DNA of 64,000 nucleotides from Clostridiales bacterium (GTDB lineage: Bacteria; Bacillota; Clostridia; Christensenellales; Aristaeellaceae), in contig SFET01000008.1 in NCBI GenBank assembly GCA_004557125.1, forward strand, positions 19,752 to 83,751, in the 5' to 3' direction. Positions 7,879-16,218 of the stretch are shown here, piece by piece. Position numbers and translations under genes: made by a program. The stretch's first letter is position 1; each line of letters begins with the position of its first letter. The notes beneath the pieces were generated by a model. The model ran no database searches and had not been told where the DNA came from. It saw nothing but the letters and a program-made list of their open reading frames with translations.

Positions 7879-9219
7879 TTGCCTGATTACAACAGATCCT
7901 CCCGTGCTCCCCGCCGGGAATATGAATATGAAGAAGGAATCCGCCGCGAACCTGCACGCGCGCGCAGCAGTGCGCAGCCGCCGCGCAGGCCCGCTGGCAA
8001 CCGTTCCCGTTCGGGCGGCCAGCCCCCGCGCCGCCGCAGGCGCCGCGCGCAGCCGCGCCTGTTCGTCTTTGCCGCAATTCTGCTGGCGGTGGTGATCCTT
8101 CTCATCGTCCTGTTCACCAGCCTCGGCGGCAAGGAGGGCGGCGCGCAGCCCATCGCCACGCCCACACCCGCGCCCCAGACCGGCGTCCTGACCAACGCCA
8201 CCATCTCCTCCGCCGAACCCAACGCGGCGCAGGCGGATCCCACGGCGACCTCCCAGAGCGACACGTATGTCGCGACCGCGAGCTCCGGCCAGAACTCCTC
8301 CCTGTCCGCGCTGCTGGGCGACGAGGATGCGGCTCTGGATCCCCTGCCGGAGGATCAGCGCGTGCAGGTGGACGACCTGTCCATCAACACCACCCTGCCG
8401 GAGGAATGGCTGAACATCCTGCTGATGGGCTCGGACGAGCGCACGCTGAGCGAGAGCTCCCGCACCGATACCATGATCATCTGCTCCATCAACCAGAGCA
8501 CCAAGGAGGTCAAGCTCACCTCCATCATGCGCGACACCGCCGTGAAGTACGACGACCTGGGCGAGCACAACGGCACCTACCGCATCAACGCCGCCAACTA
8601 CTTCGGCGGCCCGGAGTTCGCCATGAAGACCGTGAACGAGTGCTTCGGCATGAACATCCAGTACTACGCCATGGTCAACTTCTTCGGCTTCCAGAAGATC
8701 GCCGAGGCCCTGGGCGGCATCGACGTGGACATCTCCGAGGCCGAGATGAACGAGATCAACAACAAGCTCTACGAGCAGTACAAGATCGCCAAGAAGATCG
8801 GCGAGGCTGCGCCCACCGTTGAGAACGACCTGATGACCACCTACGGCCCCAACACCCACCTCAACGGCCACCAGACCCTGGCCTACGCCCGCGTGCGCTC
8901 CATCGACAGCGACTTCTCCCGCGCCGAACGCCAGCGCAAGGTGCTCACCGCCCTCGCTGAGAAGCTCAAGACCAAGAGCCTGCCCGAGCTGACAGCCCTG
9001 GCCGTGAGCATGATCAACCAGGTCACCACCAACCTGGACTTCGACACGATCATGAGCATCGCCGTGAAGGTGCTGGAGGGCGATCTGGGCAACATCGACA
9101 CCTTCCGCGTGCCGGTGAACAACAGCTACACCCTGGAGGTGCGCAACGAGGAGGCCATGTTCTACGACGTGGACTGGACCACCAACCAGCGCGAACTCTA
9201 CACCTTCATCTACAACTGA
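7879..9219 (+). CDS. LytR-CpsA-Psr (LCP) family wall-polymer ligase
   Basis: This 446-residue protein attaches teichoic-acid or capsule-type polymers from lipid carriers to peptidoglycan. It has a basic, Arg/Pro-rich cytoplasmic tail (residues 1-60, with a run of six Arg), one membrane helix (about 61-80), a Ser/Thr/Ala linker, and an extracellular LCP domain from about residue 175. The LCP domain shows ILLMGSDERTL, SRTDTMIICSIN, LTSIMRDTAV and YARVRSIDSDFSRAERQR, with the conserved Asp and Arg residues that bind the pyrophosphate. The TTG start at 7879 is chosen because GGAAGGGGA lies eight bases upstream and the promoter lies at 7813-7841. Confidence 0.92.
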   Translation: MPDYNRSSRAPRREYEYEEGIRREPARARSSAQPPRRPAGNRSRSGGQPPRRRRRRAQPRLFVFAAILLAVVILLIVLFTSLGGKEGGAQPIATPTPAPQTGVLTNATISSAEPNAAQADPTATSQSDTYVATASSGQNSSLSALLGDEDAALDPLPEDQRVQVDDLSINTTLPEEWLNILLMGSDERTLSESSRTDTMIICSINQSTKEVKLTSIMRDTAVKYDDLGEHNGTYRINAANYFGGPEFAMKTVNECFGMNIQYYAMVNFFGFQKIAEALGGIDVDISEAEMNEINNKLYEQYKIAKKIGEAAPTVENDLMTTYGPNTHLNGHQTLAYARVRSIDSDFSRAERQRKVLTALAEKLKTKSLPELTALAVSMINQVTTNLDFDTIMSIAVKVLEGDLGNIDTFRVPVNNSYTLEVRNEEAMFYDVDWTTNQRELYTFIYN

Positions 9220-9228
9220 TGCATCAAG

Positions 9229-9260
9229 CGCCCCGCAAGCGGTTTGCGGGGCCTTTTTTG
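9229..9260 (+). terminator. Terminator after the LCP gene
   Basis: CCCCGCAA and TTGCGGGG flank a short loop and are followed by CCTTTTTTG. Confidence 0.85.
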
Positions 9261-9310
9261 TCCACCGGCATGGTTTTTGCGCAACATTTCCGGGTCGGCT
9301 CTCCCTCCCC

Positions 9311-9339
9311 TTGCATGCGCCGCGGGATTCGGTTATAAT
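9311..9339 (+). promoter_or_regulatory. Promoter of the CBS-domain gene
   Basis: TTGCAT (9311-9316), a 17-bp spacer and TATAAT (9334-9339). The start codon lies 20 bp downstream. Confidence 0.85.
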
Positions 9340-9359
9340 GGTGGCGGAGGAACATACAA

Positions 9360-9785
9360 ATGAACGTAGCATTCTTTTTAAAGCCCAAATCCGAGGTCAG
9401 CTTTCTCTACTGCGACACGCCGCTGCCCCAGGCGCTGGATATCATGCAGCGCCACGGTTACAGCTCCGTCCCGGTGATCGACCGGGAGGGCAGGTACGTC
9501 AGCACCGTGCGGGAGGGCGACTTTCTCAATTCCCTCGTCCGCACCGACGGCGAACACCTGTACCTGACCGAAGCCCACGCCGCCGAAACCCGCTGCCTGC
9601 AGGACGTGCTGCACGACCGGGACCGCAACCCGCCCTGCCACATCGGCATTCCCATCGAGCAGCTGCTGTGCCGCACGATGGAACAGAACTTCATCCCCAT
9701 CGTGGACGACCGCGGCATCTTCATCGGCATCGTCACCCGCCGCGCCGTGCTCAACCACTTCCTCTCTCCGGAGGAAACGCGCTGA
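9360..9785 (+). CDS. Two-CBS-domain protein, CbpB-like
   Basis: This small 141-residue cytoplasmic protein consists only of a pair of CBS motifs: first LPQALDIMQRHGYSSVPVID, second IEQLLCRTMEQNFIPIVDD followed by GIFIGIVTRRAVL. Stand-alone CBS pairs of this size in Firmicutes include CbpB (YkuL), a cyclic-di-AMP-binding partner of the (p)ppGpp enzyme Rel. That specific role is inference from size and domain content. GGAGGAAC precedes the ATG. It is monocistronic between its own promoter and a hairpin. Confidence 0.8.
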   Translation: MNVAFFLKPKSEVSFLYCDTPLPQALDIMQRHGYSSVPVIDREGRYVSTVREGDFLNSLVRTDGEHLYLTEAHAAETRCLQDVLHDRDRNPPCHIGIPIEQLLCRTMEQNFIPIVDDRGIFIGIVTRRAVLNHFLSPEETR

Positions 9786-9808
9786 ACCGACGCATCCGGC
9801 ATCCTTGC

Positions 9809-9850
9809 AACAGGAGCGCCCCATCGCAGAAAGGATGGGGCGCTCCTGTT
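9809..9850 (+). terminator. Long perfect hairpin, probable bidirectional transcription stop
   Basis: A 17-bp perfect inverted repeat AACAGGAGCGCCCCATC / GATGGGGCGCTCCTGTT has an 8-nt loop. It lies between the CBS gene and the next promoter. Only TGTT follows rather than a long U run, so termination is likely but not textbook. Confidence 0.65.
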
Positions 9851-9908
9851 GCCTCGGGGTACACAGCGCGCCCGTCCGTGCCCATGGAAAAAGATAACAC
9901 AGCGCTTC

Positions 9909-9937
9909 TTGCATTGCGCGGTTTCAGAACCTATAAT
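9909..9937 (+). promoter_or_regulatory. Promoter of the antiporter gene
   Basis: TTGCAT (9909-9914), a 17-bp spacer and TATAAT (9932-9937), the same elements as the CBS-gene promoter. Confidence 0.85.
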
Positions 9938-9970
9938 GGTGCCTAAACCTGTCTTGTACGGAGGATAAAA

Positions 9971-11305
9971 ATGGAACTGCTTCTGTGTTTCGCACTCTTC
10001 CTGGCGGCAATGGTGCTCTGCCTCAGCTGCGGAATCACCATGATCCTGCCTCTGATCGTGGGCCTGCTCGCCTTTGGCGCGCTGGCGCTGCGCCGGGGCT
10101 TTTCTCTCCGGGCGGTGTGCAACATGGTGGGCAGGGGCATGTGGGCCTCCCGCGTGGTGGTGATCATCATGCTGCTGATCGGCTGTCTGACCTCGCTGTG
10201 GCGGCAGTGCGGCACCATCGCCTTCTTCACCTACTACGGCGTGCGGCTGATTCCGCCGCAGCTGTTCATTCTGGCGGCGTTTCTGCTGTCCGCCGTGATG
10301 GCCTACGCCCTGGGCACCAGCTTCGGCGTGGCGGCCACCATCGGCGTGATCCTGATGACCATCGTCCGGGCCAGCGGCGTTTCCACTGTGATCGCCGGCG
10401 GCGCGATCCTTTCCGGGCTCTACTTCGGCGACCGCGGCTCCCCCGCCGCATCCAGCGCGAGCCTGGTGGCCAACGAGACCGGCACCGATGCGAGCCAGAA
10501 TTTCAAGCGCATGATGAAATCCGCCCTGCTGCCGCTGGGGCTGTGCATCGTGATCTACGCGGTGCTGTCCGCATGGAACCGCCCGGGCACGGTGGACAGC
10601 GCGCTGCTGGAGCGCTTTGCCGGCGAATTCCGTCTCTCCCCCTGGTGCCTGCTGCCCACTTGTCTATTGCTGGTGCTGGCCTTCGCGGGCATGAAGATCA
10701 AGTACGTGATGGCGATCAACATCGCCGTCTCGCTGGTTCTGACGCTGGTATTGCAGGGCAGTCCCATCGTCGACGCGCTGCGCATGACGCTCATGGGCTA
10801 CGCGCCCGCGGATCCGGAGCTCACCGCCATCCTCTCCGGCGGCGGCGTGCGCTCCATGCTGGAGATCGTGTGCATCCTGCTTTTATCCAGCGGCTGCTCC
10901 GGCATCTTCGAGGGCACAAGGATGCTCTCCAGCGTCGAGGGTGCGCTGAAGCGGCTCTGCGCGCGCATCGGCCGCTTCCCCGCCATGGTGCTCACCAGCA
11001 TCGCCATGGCCTGCGTATTCTGCAACCAGACCATCGGCATCATCATGTGCCGCCAGTGCATGGGCGGCAACTACCCGGACAGCGAACAGGGCCGCATCGA
11101 CCTGATGCTGGACATCGAAAACTCCGTGGTCACGATCTCCGGACTGGTGCCCTGGTGCATCGCCTGCAGCGTGCCGCTGGGCATGCTGGGCTGCGATGTT
11201 CGCTCGCTGCCCTTCGCCTGCTTTTTGTACCTGATTCCGCTGTGCTGGCATCTGCAGCTGCGCCGCAGGGCACGCCGCGCACATGCCCAGGCCCATGCGC
11301 ATTGA
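9971..11305 (+). CDS. NhaC-family Na+/H+ antiporter-like protein
   Basis: This 444-residue inner-membrane protein has about ten to twelve transmembrane segments. Its core GGAILSGLYFGDRGSPAASS matches the NhaC signature (GAxxSGxYFGDxxSP) that lines the ion path. NhaC proteins exchange Na+ for H+, or in some cases amino acids such as malate/lactate. A strong GGAGGA precedes the ATG, with its own promoter upstream. A cation diffusion facilitator gene follows 49 bp downstream, so the pair may form an ion-homeostasis unit. The exact ion is not determinable. Confidence 0.85.
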   Translation: MELLLCFALFLAAMVLCLSCGITMILPLIVGLLAFGALALRRGFSLRAVCNMVGRGMWASRVVVIIMLLIGCLTSLWRQCGTIAFFTYYGVRLIPPQLFILAAFLLSAVMAYALGTSFGVAATIGVILMTIVRASGVSTVIAGGAILSGLYFGDRGSPAASSASLVANETGTDASQNFKRMMKSALLPLGLCIVIYAVLSAWNRPGTVDSALLERFAGEFRLSPWCLLPTCLLLVLAFAGMKIKYVMAINIAVSLVLTLVLQGSPIVDALRMTLMGYAPADPELTAILSGGGVRSMLEIVCILLLSSGCSGIFEGTRMLSSVEGALKRLCARIGRFPAMVLTSIAMACVFCNQTIGIIMCRQCMGGNYPDSEQGRIDLMLDIENSVVTISGLVPWCIACSVPLGMLGCDVRSLPFACFLYLIPLCWHLQLRRRARRAHAQAHAH

Positions 11306-11354
11306 ATAAATCATACCGCGGCAACCGCCGCTTTGAAGGAAGGTTTGCATTTCC

Positions 11355-12524
11355 ATGATTTCCATCCTGTCCCGCATCTTCATCAAGAACCACACGGAGA
11401 CCTCTGATCCCGGCGTGCGCCGCGCCTACGGCGTGCTCTGCGGCGCGGTGGGCATCTTCCTGAACGTGCTGCTCTTCGCCGCCAAGTACCTGGCGGGCAC
11501 GCTCACCGGCTCCATCGCCATCGTCGCCGACGCCTTCAACAACCTCTCCGACGCGGGCTCGTCCATCATCACCCTGCTGGGCTTCAAGCTCGCCTCCAAG
11601 AAGCCGGACCGCGACCATCCCTACGGTCACGGCCGCTTTGAGTGCATCGCGGGCCTGGTGGTGTCCTTCGTAATCCTGATGATGGGCTTCGACCTGGCCA
11701 AAACCTCCGTTTCCAAGATCTTCCACCCCGAGAGCGTGGACTTCAGCATTCTGTCCATCTGCATCCTGACCGGCTCGATCCTGGTCAAGCTCTACATGTC
11801 GCTGTACAACCGCTCGGTGGGCAGGCGCATCAATTCCGCTGCGGTGCTGGCCACCGCCACCGACAGCCTCTCCGACGTCTGTGCCACCACCATGGTGCTG
11901 GCCGCCACCCTGATCGCCCGCTTCACCGGCGTGAACATCGACGGCTGGGCCGGCGCCATCGTGTCGCTGGTCATCCTCTGGGCGGGCTTCAACGCCGCGA
12001 AGGACACCATCGATCCCCTGCTGGGCCAGGCTCCCGACCCGGAGTTCGTGCAGCGCATCGCCGACATCGTCAACCGCTACCCCGACGTGGTGGGCATCCA
12101 CGACCTGGCCGTGCACGACTACGGCGCGGGCCGCGTGATGATCTCCCTGCACGCCGAGGTTCCCTCCAGCGGCGACATCATGGCCCTGCACGACGTGATC
12201 GACACCATCGAGCGCGACCTGCAGGACGAGCTGAACTGCAGCGCCGTGATCCACATGGACCCCATCAGCACCGACGACGCCCTGATCTCCGCCACGCGCA
12301 ATCTCGTGAAGGAGCGCATCCACGAGGCCATCAGCCCGGAGATCTCCATCCACGACTTCCGCATGGTGCCCGGCCCCACCCACACCAACGTGATCTTCGA
12401 CGCGGTGGTGCCCTACGAGTTCTCCATGAGCGACGCGCAGGTGCAGGAGAAGATCTCCTCCCTGGTGCGCGCCATCGAGGGCGATTACTTCGCCGTGGTC
12501 ACCATCGACCATCCTGTCGCATAA
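11355..12524 (+). CDS. Cation diffusion facilitator (CDF) metal exporter
   Basis: This 389-residue protein has six transmembrane segments and a cytoplasmic C-terminal domain. The CDF signature is clear: IAIVADAFNNLSDAGSS with the metal-binding Asp residues, then DHPYGHGRFE, and later LATATDSLSDVCAT for the second pair. The tail includes VVGIHDLAVHDYG and HVN/DIP-like segments of the ZT-dimer dimerisation domain. It likely exports Mn, Zn or Fe using the proton gradient. GAAGGAAGG precedes the ATG. It is probably in an operon with the NhaC-like gene. Confidence 0.9.
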   Translation: MISILSRIFIKNHTETSDPGVRRAYGVLCGAVGIFLNVLLFAAKYLAGTLTGSIAIVADAFNNLSDAGSSIITLLGFKLASKKPDRDHPYGHGRFECIAGLVVSFVILMMGFDLAKTSVSKIFHPESVDFSILSICILTGSILVKLYMSLYNRSVGRRINSAAVLATATDSLSDVCATTMVLAATLIARFTGVNIDGWAGAIVSLVILWAGFNAAKDTIDPLLGQAPDPEFVQRIADIVNRYPDVVGIHDLAVHDYGAGRVMISLHAEVPSSGDIMALHDVIDTIERDLQDELNCSAVIHMDPISTDDALISATRNLVKERIHEAISPEISIHDFRMVPGPTHTNVIFDAVVPYEFSMSDAQVQEKISSLVRAIEGDYFAVVTIDHPVA

Positions 12525-12611
12525 TTTCTTAATATTTGACCGTACATCGGGCTGTGACGCGCCTTTTCCGCCGCGTTGCAGCCCATTTTTGCGCCAAAGT
12601 TGTTGCATATT

Positions 12612-12628
12612 ATTACAGACATATTACA
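12612..12628 (-). promoter_or_regulatory. WalR (YycF)-like operator
   Basis: Read on the minus strand this is TGTAAT-N5-TGTAAT, an exact match to the published WalR consensus of two TGTWAH hexamers five bases apart. It stands 155 bp before a wall hydrolase gene, the kind of target WalRK controls. Its orientation is opposite to the gene. Confidence 0.5.
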
Positions 12629-12705
12629 GTCATAATTCAACCAAACTACTTTTACATTTCATTTTGCAGGTTTTTTGTGGATTGCAGCGAATATTTATTC
12701 CTATG

Positions 12706-12782
12706 TCGCGGGAGGACTCTGTCCTTTCGCAGAGGCCGCGCCTTTCGGGCGCATGAATACGGCGTATAGCGAGGGAAACCAT
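12706..12782 (+). promoter_or_regulatory. GC-rich structured leader of the NlpC/P60 gene
   Basis: The leader can form small hairpins CTCTG/CAGAG and GCGCC/GGCGC just before the ribosome site GAGGGA. It has scattered resemblance to the cyclic-di-AMP (ydaO) riboswitch, but most conserved blocks are missing, so I call it only a structured leader. Confidence 0.3.
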
Positions 12783-15002
12783 ATGAATCACAAGAGCTGC
12801 AAATTCAAGAGGATCACGGCGCTTCTGCTGATGCTGCTGATGCTGCTGCCCAGTGCGCCCGCACTGGCAGAGAGCTACTCTGCAGCGGTGACGGACGACG
12901 TGGCCGCATATGCGGACGCATCCTTCACCCGCAAGGTGGGCGATCTGGAGCGCTACGACGTGGTCACCGTCACCGGCATCAAGGGCGACGTGGCCAGGAT
13001 CCGCTACAGCGGCTACACGCTCTACACCGAATTGAGCGCCCTGGTGGCGGTGAAGGACTTCGCCACCGCCGCAACCGTGCAGACTGCCAGCCGCGTGTAC
13101 GAGGAACCGGACACCTCCAGCCGCAATCTTGCCCTGAAGAAGGGCACACAGGTTTACATACTCGCCACCTCCGGCGACTGGGCGATGATTGAGAAGGACG
13201 GCAACGTGGGCTACACCTATCTGGGCTACCTCCAGACCTCCACCGCCGGCAGCACGGAGGACGGCTCCGATCCCTTCGTTCCCGACGGCGACGTCACCGG
13301 CAGCACCGGCAATCTGGAGGGCTCCGGCTCCACCGCCATCAGCGGCGGCAGCAGCGTGACCATCGAGACCGTGGACGCCGAGGTTTCCAGCGCGACCCTG
13401 CCCGTGTACGCCAGCGCCAGCACCTCCTCCAGGAAGCTGGGCACCCTCAAGGCCGGCCAGAAGGTCACCGTCTACGCCTACAACGCCGACTGGGCCTACA
13501 TCGGCCTGAACGGCAAGTACGGCTTCTGCGCGCTCAAGGGCCTGCGCAAGGTCTCCTCGACGCAGACGCCGGACGAAGGTGCCGAAGAAAATCCCTTTGA
13601 TCCCGGCGCGGCGGTTCCCGCAACCGTCACCGCCGCCAGCGTGACCGTGTACCAGAGCGCCAGCACCTCCTCCAAGAAGCTGGGCACCCTGAAGCAGGGC
13701 GCGGAGGTCAACCTGCTCAAGACCTCCGGCAGCTGGGCCTACATCGAACTCAACGGCAACTACGGCTACTGCGCCGCGAGCGCCGTCACCAAGACCAGCG
13801 ATCTCAACAACGGCAGCAACACCGGCAATACCGGCAGCGCCACCGGCGCCATGGGCAGCTGCACCGTGATCACCGCGAGTGCAAAGGCCTACGCATCCAA
13901 GTCCACCTCCGCGTCCAGCATCAGCCTGTCCATGGGCGACACCTTCGACTTCTACGGCTACGATTCCAAATGGGTGCAGGTGAAGATCAGCGGCAAGACC
14001 GCCTACGTGCTGCGGCAGGATCTCAGCCCCGACAGCTACGCCGAGCTGAAGAATGAGGATGGCGGCGACGCCGTCAAGACCCTGGAGAGCGCGCTGCTGG
14101 CCCTGGGCTATCTGGACAGCGTGCCCGCAAGCAACTTCTCCGCCAACACCGTCAACGCGCTCAAGCGCCTGCAGGCCGCCTGCGGCATGGAGCAAACCGG
14201 CATCGCCGATGTGGCCACCCAGCGCGTGCTCTACTCCGGCAACGCCCCGGCCTCTCCCCTGCTGAGCGCCAATCTCACCACCGGCAGCACCGGCGAGAAC
14301 GTGACCCGCCTGCAGAACCGCCTGCTGGCGCTGGGCTATCTGTCCCAGAGCTCCAGCGTGGACGGCGACTACGGCTCCAAGACTACCGCCGCCGTGAAGC
14401 TGTTCCAGACCGCCGCCGGCGGCAGCGCCACGGGCGTGGCCGACAGCAAGACCCTGCGCGCGCTGTACTCCACCTCCGCGCCGAGCCTGCCCAGCGGCAG
14501 CAAGCCCGCGGACTACCAGACCAGCTCCATCGGAGGCTCCACCAGCGTCAGCGGCATGCCCGCCGGCCTGGCCTCCTCCACCAGCTCGTACAACAGCGGC
14601 ATGTCCAACGCACAGAAGCTGGAGTACGTGATCTACGTGGCCCAGAACCAGCTGGGCAAGAAGTACGTGTTCGGCGCCACCGGCACCGCCACCTTTGACT
14701 GCTCGGGCCTGACCCAGTACTGCTTCAAGCAGATCGGCGTGACGCTGAAGCGCACCGCCTATGCCGAGGGCTACAATGAGGCGCGCACGAAGATCTCCAG
14801 CATCTCCAGCCTGCGCCGCGGCGATCTGGTGTTCTTCAACACCGTGTCCGACGGCGACCTGTGCGACCACACCGGCATCTATCTGGGCAGCAACATGTTC
14901 ATCCACGCTTCCTCCGGCGCGGGCAAGGTCATCGTCAGCAACCTCTCCAGCGGCTATTACAACCGCGTGTTCAGCTGGGGCCGCCGCGTGCTCAACACCT
15001 GA
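12783..15002 (+). CDS. Secreted SH3-repeat NlpC/P60 peptidoglycan hydrolase
   Basis: This 739-residue exported enzyme cuts the stem peptide of peptidoglycan. In order it has a signal peptide (cleaved after about residue 29, APALA-ES), four bacterial SH3-type wall-binding repeats with Ser/Thr/Gly linkers (about 30-410), two peptidoglycan-binding_1 repeats (about 420-560), and a C-terminal NlpC/P60 domain. The catalytic residues are visible: C640 in FDCSGLTQ, H696 in CDHTGIYLG and H708 in FIHASSG. The start at 12783 gives the signal peptide and has GAGGGA upstream. A WalR-like box upstream suggests control by wall stress or growth. A terminator follows. Confidence 0.92.
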   Translation: MNHKSCKFKRITALLLMLLMLLPSAPALAESYSAAVTDDVAAYADASFTRKVGDLERYDVVTVTGIKGDVARIRYSGYTLYTELSALVAVKDFATAATVQTASRVYEEPDTSSRNLALKKGTQVYILATSGDWAMIEKDGNVGYTYLGYLQTSTAGSTEDGSDPFVPDGDVTGSTGNLEGSGSTAISGGSSVTIETVDAEVSSATLPVYASASTSSRKLGTLKAGQKVTVYAYNADWAYIGLNGKYGFCALKGLRKVSSTQTPDEGAEENPFDPGAAVPATVTAASVTVYQSASTSSKKLGTLKQGAEVNLLKTSGSWAYIELNGNYGYCAASAVTKTSDLNNGSNTGNTGSATGAMGSCTVITASAKAYASKSTSASSISLSMGDTFDFYGYDSKWVQVKISGKTAYVLRQDLSPDSYAELKNEDGGDAVKTLESALLALGYLDSVPASNFSANTVNALKRLQAACGMEQTGIADVATQRVLYSGNAPASPLLSANLTTGSTGENVTRLQNRLLALGYLSQSSSVDGDYGSKTTAAVKLFQTAAGGSATGVADSKTLRALYSTSAPSLPSGSKPADYQTSSIGGSTSVSGMPAGLASSTSSYNSGMSNAQKLEYVIYVAQNQLGKKYVFGATGTATFDCSGLTQYCFKQIGVTLKRTAYAEGYNEARTKISSISSLRRGDLVFFNTVSDGDLCDHTGIYLGSNMFIHASSGAGKVIVSNLSSGYYNRVFSWGRRVLNT

Positions 15003-15065
15003 TCCGGGCGAAGCGCCCACAGTTCCATCCCTCTGGATCCCTATAAATCCCTTCCATCCCTCAAA

Positions 15066-15114
15066 ACCGGGCCGGTGCCGATCAAAGTCGGAGCCGGTCC
15101 GGCCCCTTTTTGGG
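15066..15114 (+). terminator. Terminator after the NlpC/P60 gene
   Basis: CCGGGCCGG and CCGGTCCGGCCC arms enclose an inner pairing GCCGA/TCGGAGC, followed by CCTTTTTGG. Confidence 0.75.
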
Positions 15115-15148
15115 GATCGAGATCGGCTGCGAGGGGGCGATTTCACGG

Positions 15149-15178
15149 TTGACGCTGGCGCATGGTGTTTGTTATAAT
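15149..15178 (+). promoter_or_regulatory. Promoter of the shikimate-dehydrogenase-like gene
   Basis: TTGACG (15149-15154), an 18-bp spacer and TATAAT (15173-15178). Confidence 0.75.
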
Positions 15179-15254
15179 AGTCACAAAAACAGGCGTCCGC
15201 CCACCGTTCCGTTGAAAAACGTCTGTCGGGCCAAGCGAAAGGAAGGATATGGAT

Positions 15255-16112
15255 ATGGCTGAGAAGAACTATCGCGCCGAGCTGGTCGGCGTATTCGGCG
15301 ATCCCGTGGACGGAAATCCCACGGGCGTGGTTGAGGAGGCGGGCTTTGCCGCCACCGGACTGAACTGGCGCTACCTCACCTGCCGCGTGCCGGTGGAGAA
15401 GCTGGCGGACGCCATGAAGGGCATGCGCGCCATGAACATGCAGGGCATCAACCTGACCATGCCCCACAAGGTAGCGGTACTGGAGTATCTGGATGAGCTG
15501 AGCGAGGCCGCGCGCATCGTGGGCGCGGTGAACACCGTCGCCGTGCGCGACGGCAAGCTGTTCGGCGAGAACACCGACGGCAAGGGCTTTGTGCGCTCAC
15601 TGACGGACGCCGGCATTTCCCTCGCGGGCAAGGTGGTGGCCATCCTGGGCGCGGGCGGCGCGGCCAAGGCCATCGGCGTGGAGTGCGCGCTGGCCGGTGC
15701 GAAGAAGCTGCACATCATCAACCGCAACCGGGAACGCGGCGAGGAGCTGGTGGAGGCCATCCGCAAGAACACCGCGGCCGCAGCCGAATTCCATCCCTGG
15801 CAGGGCACGGCGGAGATTCCCGCGGATGCGGACATCCTGATCAACGCCACCTGCGTGGGTCTGGCGCCCAACGTGGACCAGTTCCCGGACGTGCGCTACG
15901 ATCAGATCCGCCCCGGCATGCCGGTGTGCGACGTGGTGTTCAACCCCGCCATGCCGCTGTTCCTTAAGAAGGCCGAGGCCCAGGGCGCGCAGGTGATCAC
16001 GGGTCTGGGCATGCTGGTGAACCAGGCCGCGCTGAACTTTGAGATCTGGACCGGCGTCAAGGCGCCGCGCGAGGTCATGATGGAGGCGCTGAAGCGGGAA
16101 TTCGAGGACTGA
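15255..16112 (+). CDS. Shikimate dehydrogenase-like oxidoreductase (AroE family)
   Basis: This 285-residue enzyme has the AroE fold: an N-terminal substrate domain and a NAD(P)-binding domain with GAGGAAKA (about residue 135). The catalytic pair is kept: K72 in NLTMPHK and D108 in GENTDGKGF. However, the shikimate-carboxylate motif SxS after the first GxP is replaced by GDPVDGNPTGVV, so the substrate may not be shikimate. The start at 15255 (MAEKNYRAEL) is preferred to 15249 because GGAAGG ends at 15246. No other aromatic-pathway gene is near. A quinate/shikimate-like polyol acid or a sugar-acid substrate are both possible. Confidence 0.8.
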   Translation: MAEKNYRAELVGVFGDPVDGNPTGVVEEAGFAATGLNWRYLTCRVPVEKLADAMKGMRAMNMQGINLTMPHKVAVLEYLDELSEAARIVGAVNTVAVRDGKLFGENTDGKGFVRSLTDAGISLAGKVVAILGAGGAAKAIGVECALAGAKKLHIINRNRERGEELVEAIRKNTAAAAEFHPWQGTAEIPADADILINATCVGLAPNVDQFPDVRYDQIRPGMPVCDVVFNPAMPLFLKKAEAQGAQVITGLGMLVNQAALNFEIWTGVKAPREVMMEALKREFED

Positions 16113-16137
16113 TTCCCGGACTCCGACGGACGCACAA

Positions 16138-16172
16138 GGGCCCGCCGCACGTATGTGCGGCGGGCCCTTCAA
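16138..16172. terminator. Shared terminator of convergent genes
   Basis: A 13-bp perfect stem GGGCCCGCCGCAC / GTGCGGCGGGCCC with loop GTAT and a T-rich 3' side stands between the aroE-like gene (plus) and the ZIP gene (minus). Confidence 0.8.
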
Positions 16173-16218
16173 TTCTCTTCCTCAGCCGGTTTCCAACGGG
16201 TTCGCCGATCGCCCTCAA

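Noticed and set aside
12690..12782. Cyclic-di-AMP (ydaO) riboswitch before the wall hydrolase
   Set aside because: Only short blocks look similar. The GAATCCGTCAGCTAAC-type core is absent, and the start codon follows too soon for a full aptamer.
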